Shown: positions 54,301 through 62,323, counted from the stretch's first letter. The stretch: 64,000 bases of DNA from Streptomyces barringtoniae (GCF_020819595.1 NZ_JAJHNP010000029.1:48395-112394), one strand, 5' to 3'. The notes: generated from the letters alone by a model not told the origin. Numbers and translations: made by a program.

Positions 54301-55812
54301 ACCATCGACCAAGGCGCCCACGAGTCGAACCAGTGGGTGTCTCTGGGCGCCTACAACTTCAAGGACCAGGCGCCGGAGGTGCAGCTGTCCAACTTCACGG
54401 CGAACGGCACCGCCGACAAGGACGTGGCCTGGGGAGCGGTCGCCTTCGTGCCCGGCGACTTCAGCGGAATGCCAAAGATCAACTTCCCGGCGGAGAACCC
54501 GGACGCCCCGGACGTCGACGACGTCACCGCTCAAAAACCCGAAGCTGCCCCGGCCCCCACACCCGAAGGCCTGGTCGCCGCCACCGGCAGTAACACCCGG
54601 CGGGCCACCGGCGCAGGCGGTGACGCCAACGCCTGCTCCAGGAGCAGTCACGGGGTGAAGCTCTGCGTAGGCCCCTACCAGCCGTGGAGCAAACTGCCGA
54701 AGAGCCCGGCCGGAAAGGCCTCACCGAAATCCACCCACAGTCCCACGGCAGGCTCTGAGCCGGTTCCCTGGTGCAAGACCGCTCCCGGATCCGACTTCCA
54801 GTACACGCGCACCCAAGGCTGTCTGCGCGGCGGCTACGCCCTCAAGGCCACGAACAGTGACGGCGAGGTCATCGGCGGCGGAAACGTCAAGGTCGTCCAG
54901 GAGATCCTGCTCAACCCGACTTCGCAGCAGTTCACCACCTGGACGGAGTTCTCCCTGCCGGACCTGGTCGGCGTGCCCTCCGCCACACTGGACACGTACT
55001 TCGAGGACTGCTGGGCCATGAGCGACTGCACCGCATCCCCGCCGGGCGCCTGGAGCGGCAGCACCACCTGGACCCAAGGGGACGCCCACACAGCCTCCCG
55101 GACCGACACCTACAGCTGGAACAAGGTCGCCGGAGGCGAGGCAACGCTGGGTCTGGACTGGAACACCAGCTGGAGCGCCCCTGGGGCCTCCGCCACAGCG
55201 AACAACGAGTGGAAAGACACTGCCTTCTCCATCCGTTGCGACAACAAGGTCGGCGGAAACACCGGATGTGTCTTCCCCAAGGTCGCCCCGACCATGTACC
55301 TCGAGCGCGACAAGTACCCGGCCGCCGCGGCTTACTACTACATTATGCAGGAGAAGCTGGCATCCCACCCGGGAAGCAAGAAGTACGACAAGCCGCTTCA
55401 CCGCCTCGCGGATGACGCGGCCGCAAAGGCCAACCGCGACAAGATGTGCATGCTTGCGGTCGCCGAGTGGAACCCGAACCCGAACGCAATCGGCAAAAGC
55501 TGCGACGAGTACCCCTTTGCCAAGTCACGCGAGAGCGGCGGCATGACGCTGGCCTCGGGCAAGTCGTGCGTGCAGATGTACGCGGTGAAAAACACCAACG
55601 GCACCTACACGCTGAAGCTCGACGAGAACTACGCCTATCCGACATGGAACGAGATCTGCGGACGGGCCGCGATCACGACCTCCCAGAACACGGCGGCCGG
55701 CGGAAAGCTCGGCCGGTTCACCACAGGGGTGAGACTTCTGGACGCCGACGCGTACTACGTCAACACTGGTTACGAATCCTGCGATCTCAGCCAGATCTGC
55801 GACATCGGCTGA
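51367..55812 (+). CDS. giant secreted protein with transglycosylase-like and golvesin-like domains
   Basis: A 1481-residue protein from TTG 51367, with a GGGAAG tract 9 bases upstream. Residues 1 to 33 are a Sec signal peptide ending ALA-A. The N-terminal 350 residues show beta-propeller-like repeats. Residues about 525 to 680 resemble a lytic transglycosylase (NVMLGIMAQESNLWQAESGS, then CGYGVGQVTDGMRLKGHE), keeping the Glu and the GYGxxQ motif. Residues about 880 to 1035 are golvesin C-terminal-like (YKIITPFGTVTQTIDQGAHE, SNQWVSLGAYNFKD). A Cys-rich end follows (a NucA/NucB-type pattern with DKMCMLAVAEWNPNPNAIGK, then SCDEYPFA and SRESGG is plausible: such deoxyribonucleases have CDEYPFA). 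That would make a wall- and DNA-targeting exoprotein; the nuclease call is the part most worth testing. Confidence 0.75.
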   Translation: MRPRIRTRAHWAALVTCAALTGSLIQSTPALAAPHARPAQGHGRPAPSGRVVDPDKKLGKGWNTSKDRAVTAAADSDGLRILVADSAKAYDWKTVASLSEPGMPADSWIGNQCVIDHDHAAVVYAPRTFTNKPDLMQGGAFTAIVNLTSGQVTKLPFTASLAYFDPSCNPETHTAAFTAFRDMNDPSATRTRVVTVNTAGKTLRKSATKGEVTSAVPVKDGAIGALGRHLVRLDRQGKVEDLLTAGGVPFDIHPVKGGKVAFVERDGSKRARARLWSANGKAAVVAGGKLGDLDLARGGSAQVFLVGHPYGAAQTQGSGITRINAPVDTDVSSLGRLAVNPVLTPGLRAGVDRIENAGKGFTKTEPASQHTTAAPGMLKATPPMTVTSTATGTGEKLSQQVTPALPATAGNGLSPALASVHKARAAAGAGSGRHPQPARTAAAIVSHDPTDPDRWCSVSRNDVGAQALQPTPNQVEWAVDMAIRGDLHASYLRQGGYRNQTGMSTIDPQGLFKVPTLTGPKDARIPANVMLGIMAQESNLWQAESGSIPGQMGNPLAAVDGYYGHQIDPGNPDSYWNINWDKSDCGYGVGQVTDGMRLKGHEKPGETSLSPALQKAVAIDYATNIAASLKILADKWNEVHTDGQKITVNDDDPSYVENWFTAVWNYNLGFNPPSDASKHGGHWGLGWYNNPANPLYKKSWGHPFMDTDVDGTEANHDAAHPQDWPYEEKVMGWAAWSIDTGYSYATDGRQDWPGESGFSSAGFRPAWWNTTAARSQVSPPLSTFCNSDNNCDPATPPNCGTEECYAQFWFNKPNATWKTSCATACGHELIKYQSLIPEPGRGYRLKNGTPVCSGAPTGAQVVASVPNGTETWSDCGQTTSSGSFQFTFYADTMGTHFNAKADLHQVGGGYGGHFWYAHARDGDHLGGDEGSMTILGDWKLNSAISGGGAKVYAHVPDTGAQVSNATYKIITPFGTVTQTIDQGAHESNQWVSLGAYNFKDQAPEVQLSNFTANGTADKDVAWGAVAFVPGDFSGMPKINFPAENPDAPDVDDVTAQKPEAAPAPTPEGLVAATGSNTRRATGAGGDANACSRSSHGVKLCVGPYQPWSKLPKSPAGKASPKSTHSPTAGSEPVPWCKTAPGSDFQYTRTQGCLRGGYALKATNSDGEVIGGGNVKVVQEILLNPTSQQFTTWTEFSLPDLVGVPSATLDTYFEDCWAMSDCTASPPGAWSGSTTWTQGDAHTASRTDTYSWNKVAGGEATLGLDWNTSWSAPGASATANNEWKDTAFSIRCDNKVGGNTGCVFPKVAPTMYLERDKYPAAAAYYYIMQEKLASHPGSKKYDKPLHRLADDAAAKANRDKMCMLAVAEWNPNPNAIGKSCDEYPFAKSRESGGMTLASGKSCVQMYAVKNTNGTYTLKLDENYAYPTWNEICGRAAITTSQNTAAGGKLGRFTTGVRLLDADAYYVNTGYESCDLSQICDIG

Positions 55813-55833
55813 CCTGAGTACCGACTCACACGA

Positions 55834-55869
55834 GCGGCCCGCTGGATGCTTCCACCTCCAGCGGGCCGC
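55834..55869. terminator. strong hairpin between convergent genes
   Basis: A perfect 13-base stem (55834..55846 with 55857..55869, GCGGCCCGCTGGA and its complement) with a 10-base loop, 22 bases after the stop of the giant secreted protein and 18 bases before the stop of the SMI1 gene. It can act in both directions. No U-tract, as usual for Streptomyces. Confidence 0.8.
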
Positions 55870-55886
55870 CCCATACCCGCTACGGG

Positions 55887-56495
55887 TTACCCCTGAGCCG
55901 ATCGGACCTGCCACTCCAGCATTCGCCCTTCATGCACAGAAGGGACGCGGGGCACGGCGGTTACCGGAGTCCGGGTCTCAACCGATCTGCACAGATCTGC
56001 CATCATGAGATCCATACGCGGCCACAACATCCGGTACTCGGGATCACCGAACGACATCTCCCCCAGCTCTCCCGCACAGTGATACCGGTGGTCCACGAAC
56101 AGCAGGTCACCGGAGATGTTCTGAGCGAGAGGAACCCACTCGCGGTCGGCGATGCGGCCGACCACCAGATCCTCTTCGCCCTCCTCGCGCGCATCCTCCA
56201 CCATCGAGACGAGATCGCGGTGGGCTGCCAGAATGCCGTCGACGTCCAGGAGGCTGTAGCCGAGAAGGAACGCTCCCGGCTCGGTACTGGCGCTCCGCAC
56301 GGTCACGCCGTTATGGAGTTCGAGGGTTGTCCTCACGTCCTCGTGGACGGAGAAGCCAAGGCCGTCTTCCAGGCGCTTGATGTCTTCCTCCGAACAACCC
56401 GGCAGCAAGGACCCATAGTCTCCGGGAGCGTGCTCGGCCAGCCAGTTCTCGAAGCTGCGCCACAGTTGGGCAAGGCCAGGTATATCGGTCGCCAT
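55887..56495 (-). CDS. SMI1/KNR4 (SUKH) family protein
   Basis: A 202-residue protein, start ATG 56495. It has the SUKH pattern: LPGCSEEDIKRLEDGLGFSV and HEDVRTTLELHNGV (the conserved 'P..(L/I)...E...G..LP..(L/V)......NG' block), FLLGYSLLDVDGILAAHRDL and later WVPLAQNISGDLLFVDHRYH. SUKH proteins are frequent immunity proteins of bacterial polymorphic toxins. No toxin gene is directly adjacent, except that the giant secreted protein with a possible nuclease tail lies convergent to it; since it is upstream of the SMI1 gene 3' end, pairing is possible but unusual. Less GC-rich than its neighbours by eye. Confidence 0.85.
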   Translation of the reverse strand: MATDIPGLAQLWRSFENWLAEHAPGDYGSLLPGCSEEDIKRLEDGLGFSVHEDVRTTLELHNGVTVRSASTEPGAFLLGYSLLDVDGILAAHRDLVSMVEDAREEGEEDLVVGRIADREWVPLAQNISGDLLFVDHRYHCAGELGEMSFGDPEYRMLWPRMDLMMADLCRSVETRTPVTAVPRVPSVHEGRMLEWQVRSAQG

Positions 56496-56720
56496 GATTG
56501 CCTCTATATCACGTGCACCGCTGCACCGGCCGCGATCGGAGCCATGCTGTGACCGGTCGGCCTGTGGCGGTGAGCGGCGACTGCCCGGGCCCACGACCCC
56601 TGCCGTCCGAGCGGAGGAGTGCCGGGCGTTCCAACGCCCGAGAAGCGGGGCGCCGTTGGGCATCTCCGTGTCCGAGGGGATTCGACGACACGGTCGTGTT
56701 CGCGCACGGGCGACTGACGG

Positions 56721-57377
56721 TCACCGGGCCCTTCCGGCCGGCCGGGCGGCGTGAGGCGGGGTCGATGCCCCTGCCGGGGGGTCGCCGGCCTCGGGGCGCG
56801 CCCCCTCGTCCGGAGCGCGGTCGGCTGCCTCGGCCGCCGCGCCGAAGAAGTCACCGCCCTTGCGCTTGGAGTCGTCCGTGCCCCATGCGCGGTCCCCGCG
56901 TGCCGGCACCTTCCGAAGGTGCGGGATGTGCTTGGCGCAGTGGATGTACGCCTCCTCCACCGTGACCTCCACCCACAGCCGGGCCCGGCGGCCGGGTGCG
57001 GGGTCGACCGGCAGGTCCGGGCGTTCGCGGCGCATCTCTTCGTCGGAGAGGACACGGGCCCGGCCGTTGACGTGGAGGCCGATCCGGTCCCGAAGGAAGT
57101 CGATCATGAGAATGCCGACGTGTGGATTCTCCTGGATGTTGCCGAGGCTGGCGAGGACGCCGTTGCCGCGGTACTCGGGGTAGGCCAGCGTCCTGTCGTC
57201 GAAGACCTGGACGAAGCCGGGAGGGCCGGCCCGGAAGGTGTTGTCGCACTCCCCGTGGCGGTCGGAGGTGGCGAGGAAGAACATCTCCTGCCGCGCCGCG
57301 AACTCCCGCATCCGCGGGTTGAGCCGGTCGAGCACCTGCTCGTCGTAGAACTTGGCGGCACGGTCCGTGGTGCCCAT
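56721..57377 (-). CDS. pyridoxamine 5'-phosphate oxidase-family FMN split-barrel protein
   Basis: A 218-residue protein from ATG 57377. The motif order fits FMN split-barrel proteins: REFAARQEMFFLATSDRHGE, then PPGFVQVFDDRTLAYPEYRG, ASLGNIQENPHVGILMIDFL and RIGLHVNGRARVL. The C-terminal 60 residues are a charged, low-complexity tail after WVEVTVEEAYIHCAKHIPHL, which itself is a hallmark of the subgroup. Probably reduces a cofactor or quinone with FMN or F420; substrate unknown. A longer upstream frame lacks coding character. Confidence 0.87.
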   Translation of the reverse strand: MGTTDRAAKFYDEQVLDRLNPRMREFAARQEMFFLATSDRHGECDNTFRAGPPGFVQVFDDRTLAYPEYRGNGVLASLGNIQENPHVGILMIDFLRDRIGLHVNGRARVLSDEEMRRERPDLPVDPAPGRRARLWVEVTVEEAYIHCAKHIPHLRKVPARGDRAWGTDDSKRKGGDFFGAAAEAADRAPDEGARPEAGDPPAGASTPPHAARPAGRAR

Positions 57378-58337
57378 GCGCTCCTGGAGCCGGTGCTCGC
57401 CGTCACTGCCCGGGCGGTCGGGGTGGGGGGAGGGCCGGACGCGGCGGGCGTCTGGTACGTGGACCCGCTGGTGCTGGATCGGAGCGCCGTCGCCGTCGCC
57501 GTCACGGACCAGGCCGGCCCCCTCGGCCCCGGACGCGGCCACCCCTTCACCGCCCTGCCCGTACTGCCCGTCCTGCGGCGGCCCGGTGTCCACGCCAGGG
57601 CGCGGTGCAGCCCTCCACTCGGGGCCTGACTCCGTCCCACCACGCCGCCCCGGGGCAGGGCTCGGGACAGGCTCTCGGCCCGGGTCCTCGTTCCGGTCCC
57701 GGCCGGGATGCCCGTCCAGGTTCAGGTGACCGTCCACGTTCCTCTGTGTCTCCTTCGGACGCTGGTGCCGTGGCCGGGCGTGGCCGCGACCAGTCCTACG
57801 ACGGAGTCGTACTGTGACCGCCGGGAGGGAGCCGTCGGAGACCGCCGCGGGTCCCGACGCCGCCGTGGCCGCCGACAGCGGCCGGTGTGGGAGTCGAGGC
57901 CCCGGCTCACCCGGTGAGCAGCCTGTCGCTCCATGCCACCTCCGCGGGCAGACAGCCGGAAGTCCGAGCCACACGGGCCGACTTTCCGCCCCGGCCTGAC
58001 ACATCCTCACGGTTCAACGGGCGCACGGCCGCCTGGCCGAGCCGGTCTCAGACCATACCCGGCGGGGATGGCTGCACAAGGGGCCCCTCCCCGGCGCATC
58101 CGCAAACCCCCGATTCATGCGGCACTGTCCGCAGCCGGGAAGATCATGATTCCCGACGGTCGGTCACGAATCGCCGTAATCGCCGTACCGGAGGGGAGGA
58201 CCGCGACACCGTTGCGGTCCCCGGCCTCGGCCGCCGCCGCTTTCGAGCCGCGCGCCCCTGCTCGCCGGCTCCGCAACCTGTCCGAGGCGGTCTTCGGACG
58301 GTGCCGAGGTGACGCGTCCACGCCCTACGATCGGCCC
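57378..58337. other. 960-bp stretch without a convincing gene
   Basis: The stretch lies between divergent genes. Several frames are open but none has a ribosome-binding site, family motif or natural amino-acid mix. A plus-strand stretch (about 57450 to 57560) reads VWYVDPLVLDRSAVAVAVTD, which could be a remnant, but no start is seen. It must contain the promoters of the FMN protein and of the isoprenoid synthase. Confidence 0.4.
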
Positions 58338-59225
58338 ATGCGAGGGTGGACGAAGAGCCTGGATGCCGCTGGTGTCCGGGAGCCGGGGTTGCGTGAGGAC
58401 TACAACCGTCAGCGGCAGCTGGTACGACGCTTCCGGCGCACCGCGTATCTGGCGGCCAGGCTGCTGCTGCCACGGCCGTTGCTGCCGCACGTGGTGGCGG
58501 CAACCGCCGTGATGCACCACGGGGACAACCTCCTGGACACCGGACCCCTGCCGCAGCGCGAGACCGCGTGGGCGACCTGGGAGCGGCAGGTGCGTGAGTC
58601 GTTGCGGACGGGGACGAGTGACAACCCGCTGCTCCGTGCACTCGTGCACACCGTGGCCGCCCATCCGCAGCTGCACGAGATCGTGGAGACGTACCTGGAC
58701 ACCGCCACGGCCGAACTGTATTTCGCGGGCTTCGCCACCGAGGCCGACTTCCAGGCGTACGTGGACGCCTACTCGTACCCCGCCTTCATGCTCGTCGCGG
58801 GACTGCTCACGCCGGAAGGCGACGATCTGCGCTACCGGGCCGCATGCCGGACTTTCATCGAGGGCAGTCAGCGGCTCGACTTCGTCAACGACCTCGCCGA
58901 GGACGCGCGGGAAGGACGCGTGGGCATCCCGGTCGACACGATGGAACGGTTCGGGGTCACCATGGACGGCATGGCCGCCGGTGCCGGCGGCTCGGCCCTG
59001 GAAGAGCTGATAGCCGAGCAGGTCACCACCGCACGCGCCGCCTTGCTGGCCGCAAGGGAGCTCCCGGCGGTGACCCTGGCCGACGGACGACGGCTCGCAG
59101 GTGCGCTGGTGGAGATCGAACTGCTCACAGCGGAAGCCGTGCTCGCACGGGGCGCCGGGGTACTGCGCGGTTCCGCGAACCCGCCGCTGGGCAGGACGCT
59201 ACGCGTTCTCGCGCGCCCATACTGA
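58338..59225 (+). CDS. squalene/phytoene synthase-family isoprenoid synthase
   Basis: A 295-residue protein, start ATG 58338. The first Asp-rich motif is in VMHHGDNLLDTG (DNLLD), the second in DFVNDLAEDAREGR (DLAED), with the YLDTATAELYFAGFATEADF and YSYPAFMLVAGLL segments between. These bind the Mg-diphosphates in trans-type head-to-head prenyl synthases. A TACGAT hexamer at 58326..58331 lies 6 bases before ATG, so the transcript may be leaderless. Longer frame rejected. No carotenoid or hopanoid cluster genes are next to it, so the product is open. Confidence 0.87.
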   Translation: MRGWTKSLDAAGVREPGLREDYNRQRQLVRRFRRTAYLAARLLLPRPLLPHVVAATAVMHHGDNLLDTGPLPQRETAWATWERQVRESLRTGTSDNPLLRALVHTVAAHPQLHEIVETYLDTATAELYFAGFATEADFQAYVDAYSYPAFMLVAGLLTPEGDDLRYRAACRTFIEGSQRLDFVNDLAEDAREGRVGIPVDTMERFGVTMDGMAAGAGGSALEELIAEQVTTARAALLAARELPAVTLADGRRLAGALVEIELLTAEAVLARGAGVLRGSANPPLGRTLRVLARPY

Positions 59226-59354
59226 CCGGTATCGCGCGCACACCGGCTCCCTCACGGACCGCACCTGACAGGTCGCGATGAGTGAGGAGCAACCGTGAAG
59301 GACAGGGTGGGCGCACCCTGGAGGAGGAGGTGTGACGGCGGGAGTGGAGGCGTG

Positions 59355-60257
59355 ATGCGAACCAGCGACGAGATCTACCACCGGATCCGCTGGGACACGC
59401 GGTTCGACCCGGCCCGGTTCGTGCTGGGGATCAGCCAGCGCGGGGGCGCCTTCAAACGCATCGCGCTGCCTTCCTTCGTGCCCGGGGGCGACATCCCGTG
59501 GCACCGGGTGATGTTCATCGAGGCGGACGGCGAGGTGGTCTGGGACCGGGCCACGGGGGTGGACCGCGTCGACGCGTCGGGGGCCGGCCGGGTGCGGAGT
59601 CCGCACGCGGACCCGGGCTTCGGCAGAGGAGAACCCGTCGGCGTCCTCGGCCTGTCCCCGACGGCCCGCACGGCGGTGGCCTGGATCCCGCCGGCGGAGC
59701 TGTGGCCGCCGATCCAGGACATCCGCCGGGATTACGATCCGCAGATCCACCGCTGGCCGCCGCACGTCAATGTCCTCTTCGGCTTCGTGCCGGAGTCCGA
59801 CTTCGAGCGGGCCGCCCCGCTGCTCGCCGCGGCGACGGCCGAGACGCCGGTCTTCACCGCCCGGCTGGACGGGGTGCGGACCTTCCAGCAGAGGGAGTAC
59901 TTCACCGTGTGGCTCGACCCGACGGCGGCCGGCAAGGCGCCGTGGGCGGACCTGCACCACGAACTGCAGCAGCGGTTCCCACGCTGTCATGGGCTCACCG
60001 AGAACTTCACCCCACATCTGTGCCTGGGCCGGACCCGGGACCCGCGGCGGGTCAGCGCCGACTGCGCCACCCGGCTCGACGCCATGACGGCGACGGTCTG
60101 GGAACTCGTCCTGCTCTCGCGCAGGGGTCACGGGCCGATGCGGCCACGGGCCACCGTCGCCCTGCGCACGGGCGAGGTCCGCCGACTGACCGCACCCGGC
60201 CTCGAAGCGCCCGGCCCGGAGGACACGGCATGGCTCTCCACGATCACCGACAGGTGA
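59355..60257 (+). CDS. MJ1316 (DUF504) + 2H phosphoesterase fusion, predicted RNA-end repair protein
   Basis: About 300 residues from ATG 59355, chosen because DUF504 begins at once (MRTSDEIYHRIRWDTRFDPA) and a GGAGG tract is 5 bases upstream; GTG 59295 would add 20 residues and also has a good GAGGAG site. Residues 1 to about 80 are the MJ1316/DUF504 domain thought to recognise RNA ends with cyclic phosphate (RFVLGISQRGGAFKRIALPS, then GGDIPWHRVMFIEADGEVVW). Residues about 115 to 300 are a 2H-type domain with two His motifs: PPHVNVLFGFV and TPHLCLGRT. The Ser/Thr of each HxT/S motif is replaced (Asn, Cys), which may alter activity. The fusion is known in eukaryotic LENG9-type proteins and in bacterial RNA-repair systems. 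Confidence 0.82.
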   Translation: MRTSDEIYHRIRWDTRFDPARFVLGISQRGGAFKRIALPSFVPGGDIPWHRVMFIEADGEVVWDRATGVDRVDASGAGRVRSPHADPGFGRGEPVGVLGLSPTARTAVAWIPPAELWPPIQDIRRDYDPQIHRWPPHVNVLFGFVPESDFERAAPLLAAATAETPVFTARLDGVRTFQQREYFTVWLDPTAAGKAPWADLHHELQQRFPRCHGLTENFTPHLCLGRTRDPRRVSADCATRLDAMTATVWELVLLSRRGHGPMRPRATVALRTGEVRRLTAPGLEAPGPEDTAWLSTITDR

Positions 60258-60390
60258 GGCGCGAGACGGAGCTTCCCGGTTTCCCCGCGCTCTTCCCGGC
60301 GCCCCCGGTGTCCTTCTCGCCGCCGCAGCCCGCCGCCAGCAGGCCGCCGAGCACGACGGCCGCCGTACCGCCCCACACACGAGACCGCAT
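60244..60390 (-). CDS. tiny lipoprotein (48 aa)
   Basis: A short open frame from ATG 60390, preceded by a GGGAG tract 8 bases upstream. It encodes a positively charged start and hydrophobic stretch with a lipobox (LLAAGCGG, lipid-modified Cys at residue 22), followed by a Gly/Lys/Ser-rich tail. It ends inside the last 14 bases of the convergent RNA-repair gene. Function unknown; a small exported lipoprotein or the remainder of a longer one. It lies downstream of the sigma-factor gene on the same strand, separated by a strong hairpin. Confidence 0.55.
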   Translation of the reverse strand: MRSRVWGGTAAVVLGGLLAAGCGGEKDTGGAGKSAGKPGSSVSRLTCR

Positions 60391-60529
60391 CGAACAACTC
60401 CCGGATCCACTCGGTACGCGGGCGAGCCTTCGTCACCCGGTCCAGAAGTCGGAGCGAACACCACGTGAGTTCCCGCGAGTTCCCGGACCGGCGCCTGGCA
60501 CCGCTGCCTGGCCTGCGCGCGTCGAGGGG

Positions 60530-60574
60530 GGAGGGTGTCGGTGCCTGGTTCTCCGGTCGGCACCGACACCCTCC
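60530..60574. terminator. strong hairpin downstream of the sigma-factor gene
   Basis: A 16-base perfect stem (60530..60545 with 60559..60574, core GAGGGTGTCGGTGCC) and a 13-base loop, 10 bases after the sigma stop. It may end sigma-gene transcription and also shield convergent reading from the left. Confidence 0.8.
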
Positions 60575-60584
60575 TCCCCGGTCG

Positions 60585-61202
60585 TCAGGCCGCCGCCAGG
60601 GCTACGGGCCTTTCCGCCTCGTCCAGCAGGTCCATCAAGGTCGCGCGTGCTCGGGCCACGCGCGAGCGGACAGTGCCGATCGGGCAGTCACTCACCTCGG
60701 CGGCCTCCGCGTAGGGCAGGCCGAGCAGCTGCGTGAGGATGAACGCCTCCCGGCGGTCATCGGGCAACGAGGCCAGCAGGTCCAGCAGGGCGATGCCGTC
60801 GTCGAAGCCGGGCAGGTCGCACGGCTGGGCCAGCTCGACGGCCAGCTGCCAGTCCGGTACGTCGGACAGTCGCGGCCGGGCGGCGGCGTACCGGTAGTTG
60901 TCGATCACCGCGCGACGGGCGATGGACAGCAGCCAGGCGCGAGCCGAGGACCGGCCCTCGAACCGGTGCAGGCTGCCGAGCGCCCGCAGGAACGTGTCCT
61001 GCGCCAGATCGTCCACAGCCTGCGGATCGCCGCAGAGATGGGCGACATAGCGCTGGACGTCCCGGTGCAGGGCGCCCACGAACCGCTCGACCGCGTCCGC
61101 GTCACCGCCTCGGGCGGCCAGCGCCCATGCGGTGATCGAGTCGTCGAGCGCTGCCGTTTTGTCGCTTTTGGCGCGCGAGGTGGGCAGGGTAGAGGTAATC
61201 AC
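60585..61202 (-). CDS. ECF-type RNA polymerase sigma factor
   Basis: A 205-residue protein from GTG 61202, where AAGGA lies 7 bases upstream. Region 2: RYVAHLCGDPQAVDDLAQDT followed by FLRALGSLHRFEGRSSARAW, with the DDLAQDTFLRA -10-binding motif. Region 4: ALLDLLASLPDDRREAFILT, then GLPYAEAAEVSDCPIGTVRS and RVARARATLMDLL. No anti-sigma gene is adjacent, unless the upstream Met/His-rich membrane protein serves as sensor. It starts 179 bases downstream of that gene on the same strand. Confidence 0.92.
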   Translation of the reverse strand: MITSTLPTSRAKSDKTAALDDSITAWALAARGGDADAVERFVGALHRDVQRYVAHLCGDPQAVDDLAQDTFLRALGSLHRFEGRSSARAWLLSIARRAVIDNYRYAAARPRLSDVPDWQLAVELAQPCDLPGFDDGIALLDLLASLPDDRREAFILTQLLGLPYAEAAEVSDCPIGTVRSRVARARATLMDLLDEAERPVALAAA

Positions 61203-61381
61203 CTGGTGTCCTTCTCGGGTCAACCGTGATCCGGACCAGGGCACGCGAGACACCGCGTGCGGTCCGGTGAAGTGGGGAGACGGCCCTACACCGCCGTGGC
61301 GCTACAAAGCCCGTAACACCTGTGCGGTCGTACGGCCGTGGCCCGAAGCGCCGACGGGCAGCCTCGGGAAACCAGCTGTCT

Positions 61382-62044
61382 TCAGACGACAGCCGTTCCC
61401 ACGGGCGGCCCCCGGGAAGTGATCGCGTGGACGAGAAGGAGGAGGCGCGGCGCCCGGTCCGAGCGGCGGCGCCGGACGCGGACGCGCGGGCGGTCCGGGG
61501 TGACGGGCAGGGCGAGCAGCAGCCGTATCGGCGCCGCCAGCCGGCCGGCCACCGCCCGCAGAATCCGGAAGGCGGCCTTCTCACCACACGCCAGCCACAG
61601 GCCGCACAGCACCGCGGCGAGCAGGTGGGCGGCGAACATGCCGAACGACGACAAGCCGCTGCCCATGGAGTGGCTCACGTGGTCCATGTGGCTCATGCCC
61701 ATGTGCCCCATGTCCATGGAACCCATCTGCATCGAGCCCATGTCCATCGAGTCCGTGCCGCCCATGTGCGCGGAGGCCGAACCTCCGGATACCGACTGGG
61801 CGTAGGCGAACGCCTCGTGCAGCACGGCCTGGGCCGCCACCACCACCGTGACGATCAACGGCAGCCCGCGCTCACGACCGGCCAGACACCAGGCCACGGC
61901 ACCGGTCGCGGACCCGCCTGCGGCCAGCGCCCAAGCGGGCACGTCGGTCCCGGACATCAGGACGTGGCCCAGGGCGGCGAGCAGCACGCAGAAAGCCGCG
62001 AACACCGCGGCCCGTACCGTGCGAGCACACCACCCTGCTGTCAT
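61382..62044 (-). CDS. Met/His-rich membrane protein, putative metal-binding
   Basis: A 220-residue protein with three to four hydrophobic segments (VFAAFCVLLAALGHVLMSG, WALAAGGSATGAVAWCLAG, PLIVTVVVAAQAVLHEAF and FAAHLLAAVLCGLWLACG). Between the third and fourth lies an extracytoplasmic loop of about 40 residues with MDMGSMQMGSMDMGHMGM and then SHMDHVSHSMG. Runs of MxM and MxH are typical of copper(I) ligands. The C-terminal 40 residues are basic and cytoplasmic. An ECF sigma gene follows on the same strand, so metal-sensing regulation is plausible. Confidence 0.75.
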   Translation of the reverse strand: MTAGWCARTVRAAVFAAFCVLLAALGHVLMSGTDVPAWALAAGGSATGAVAWCLAGRERGLPLIVTVVVAAQAVLHEAFAYAQSVSGGSASAHMGGTDSMDMGSMQMGSMDMGHMGMSHMDHVSHSMGSGLSSFGMFAAHLLAAVLCGLWLACGEKAAFRILRAVAGRLAAPIRLLLALPVTPDRPRVRVRRRRSDRAPRLLLLVHAITSRGPPVGTAVV

Positions 62045-62323
62045 GGCGCCTCATCCTCCCATCCGGGCTTCGGTCGGCATGCGGGGGTACGGAAATCCAC
62101 CACGGCCCGCACTCAGCCCGTGAATGGTGATCCGGGCCACGCGAAAAGGCGGGAACCTGCCGGTAGTCCGACCCGACTCCCTGAAGGAGAACGGGTCTGC
62201 GGACGTATACATGCCGAGCGGTGTGGGGTCTCCTACGGCGCCGTACGCAGGACGTCCTCTACGGCTGCCCGGCGGGCGTCGGCGTGCAACCCGCCGACGA
62301 TCGCCACCGGCGGCCGCTGCCCC

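Noticed and set aside
57420..57640. Plus-strand gene fragment reading VWYVDPLVLDRSAVAVAVTD
   Set aside because: No start, ribosome-binding site or family could be found, and the surrounding frame lacks coding character; left as part of the gene-less stretch.
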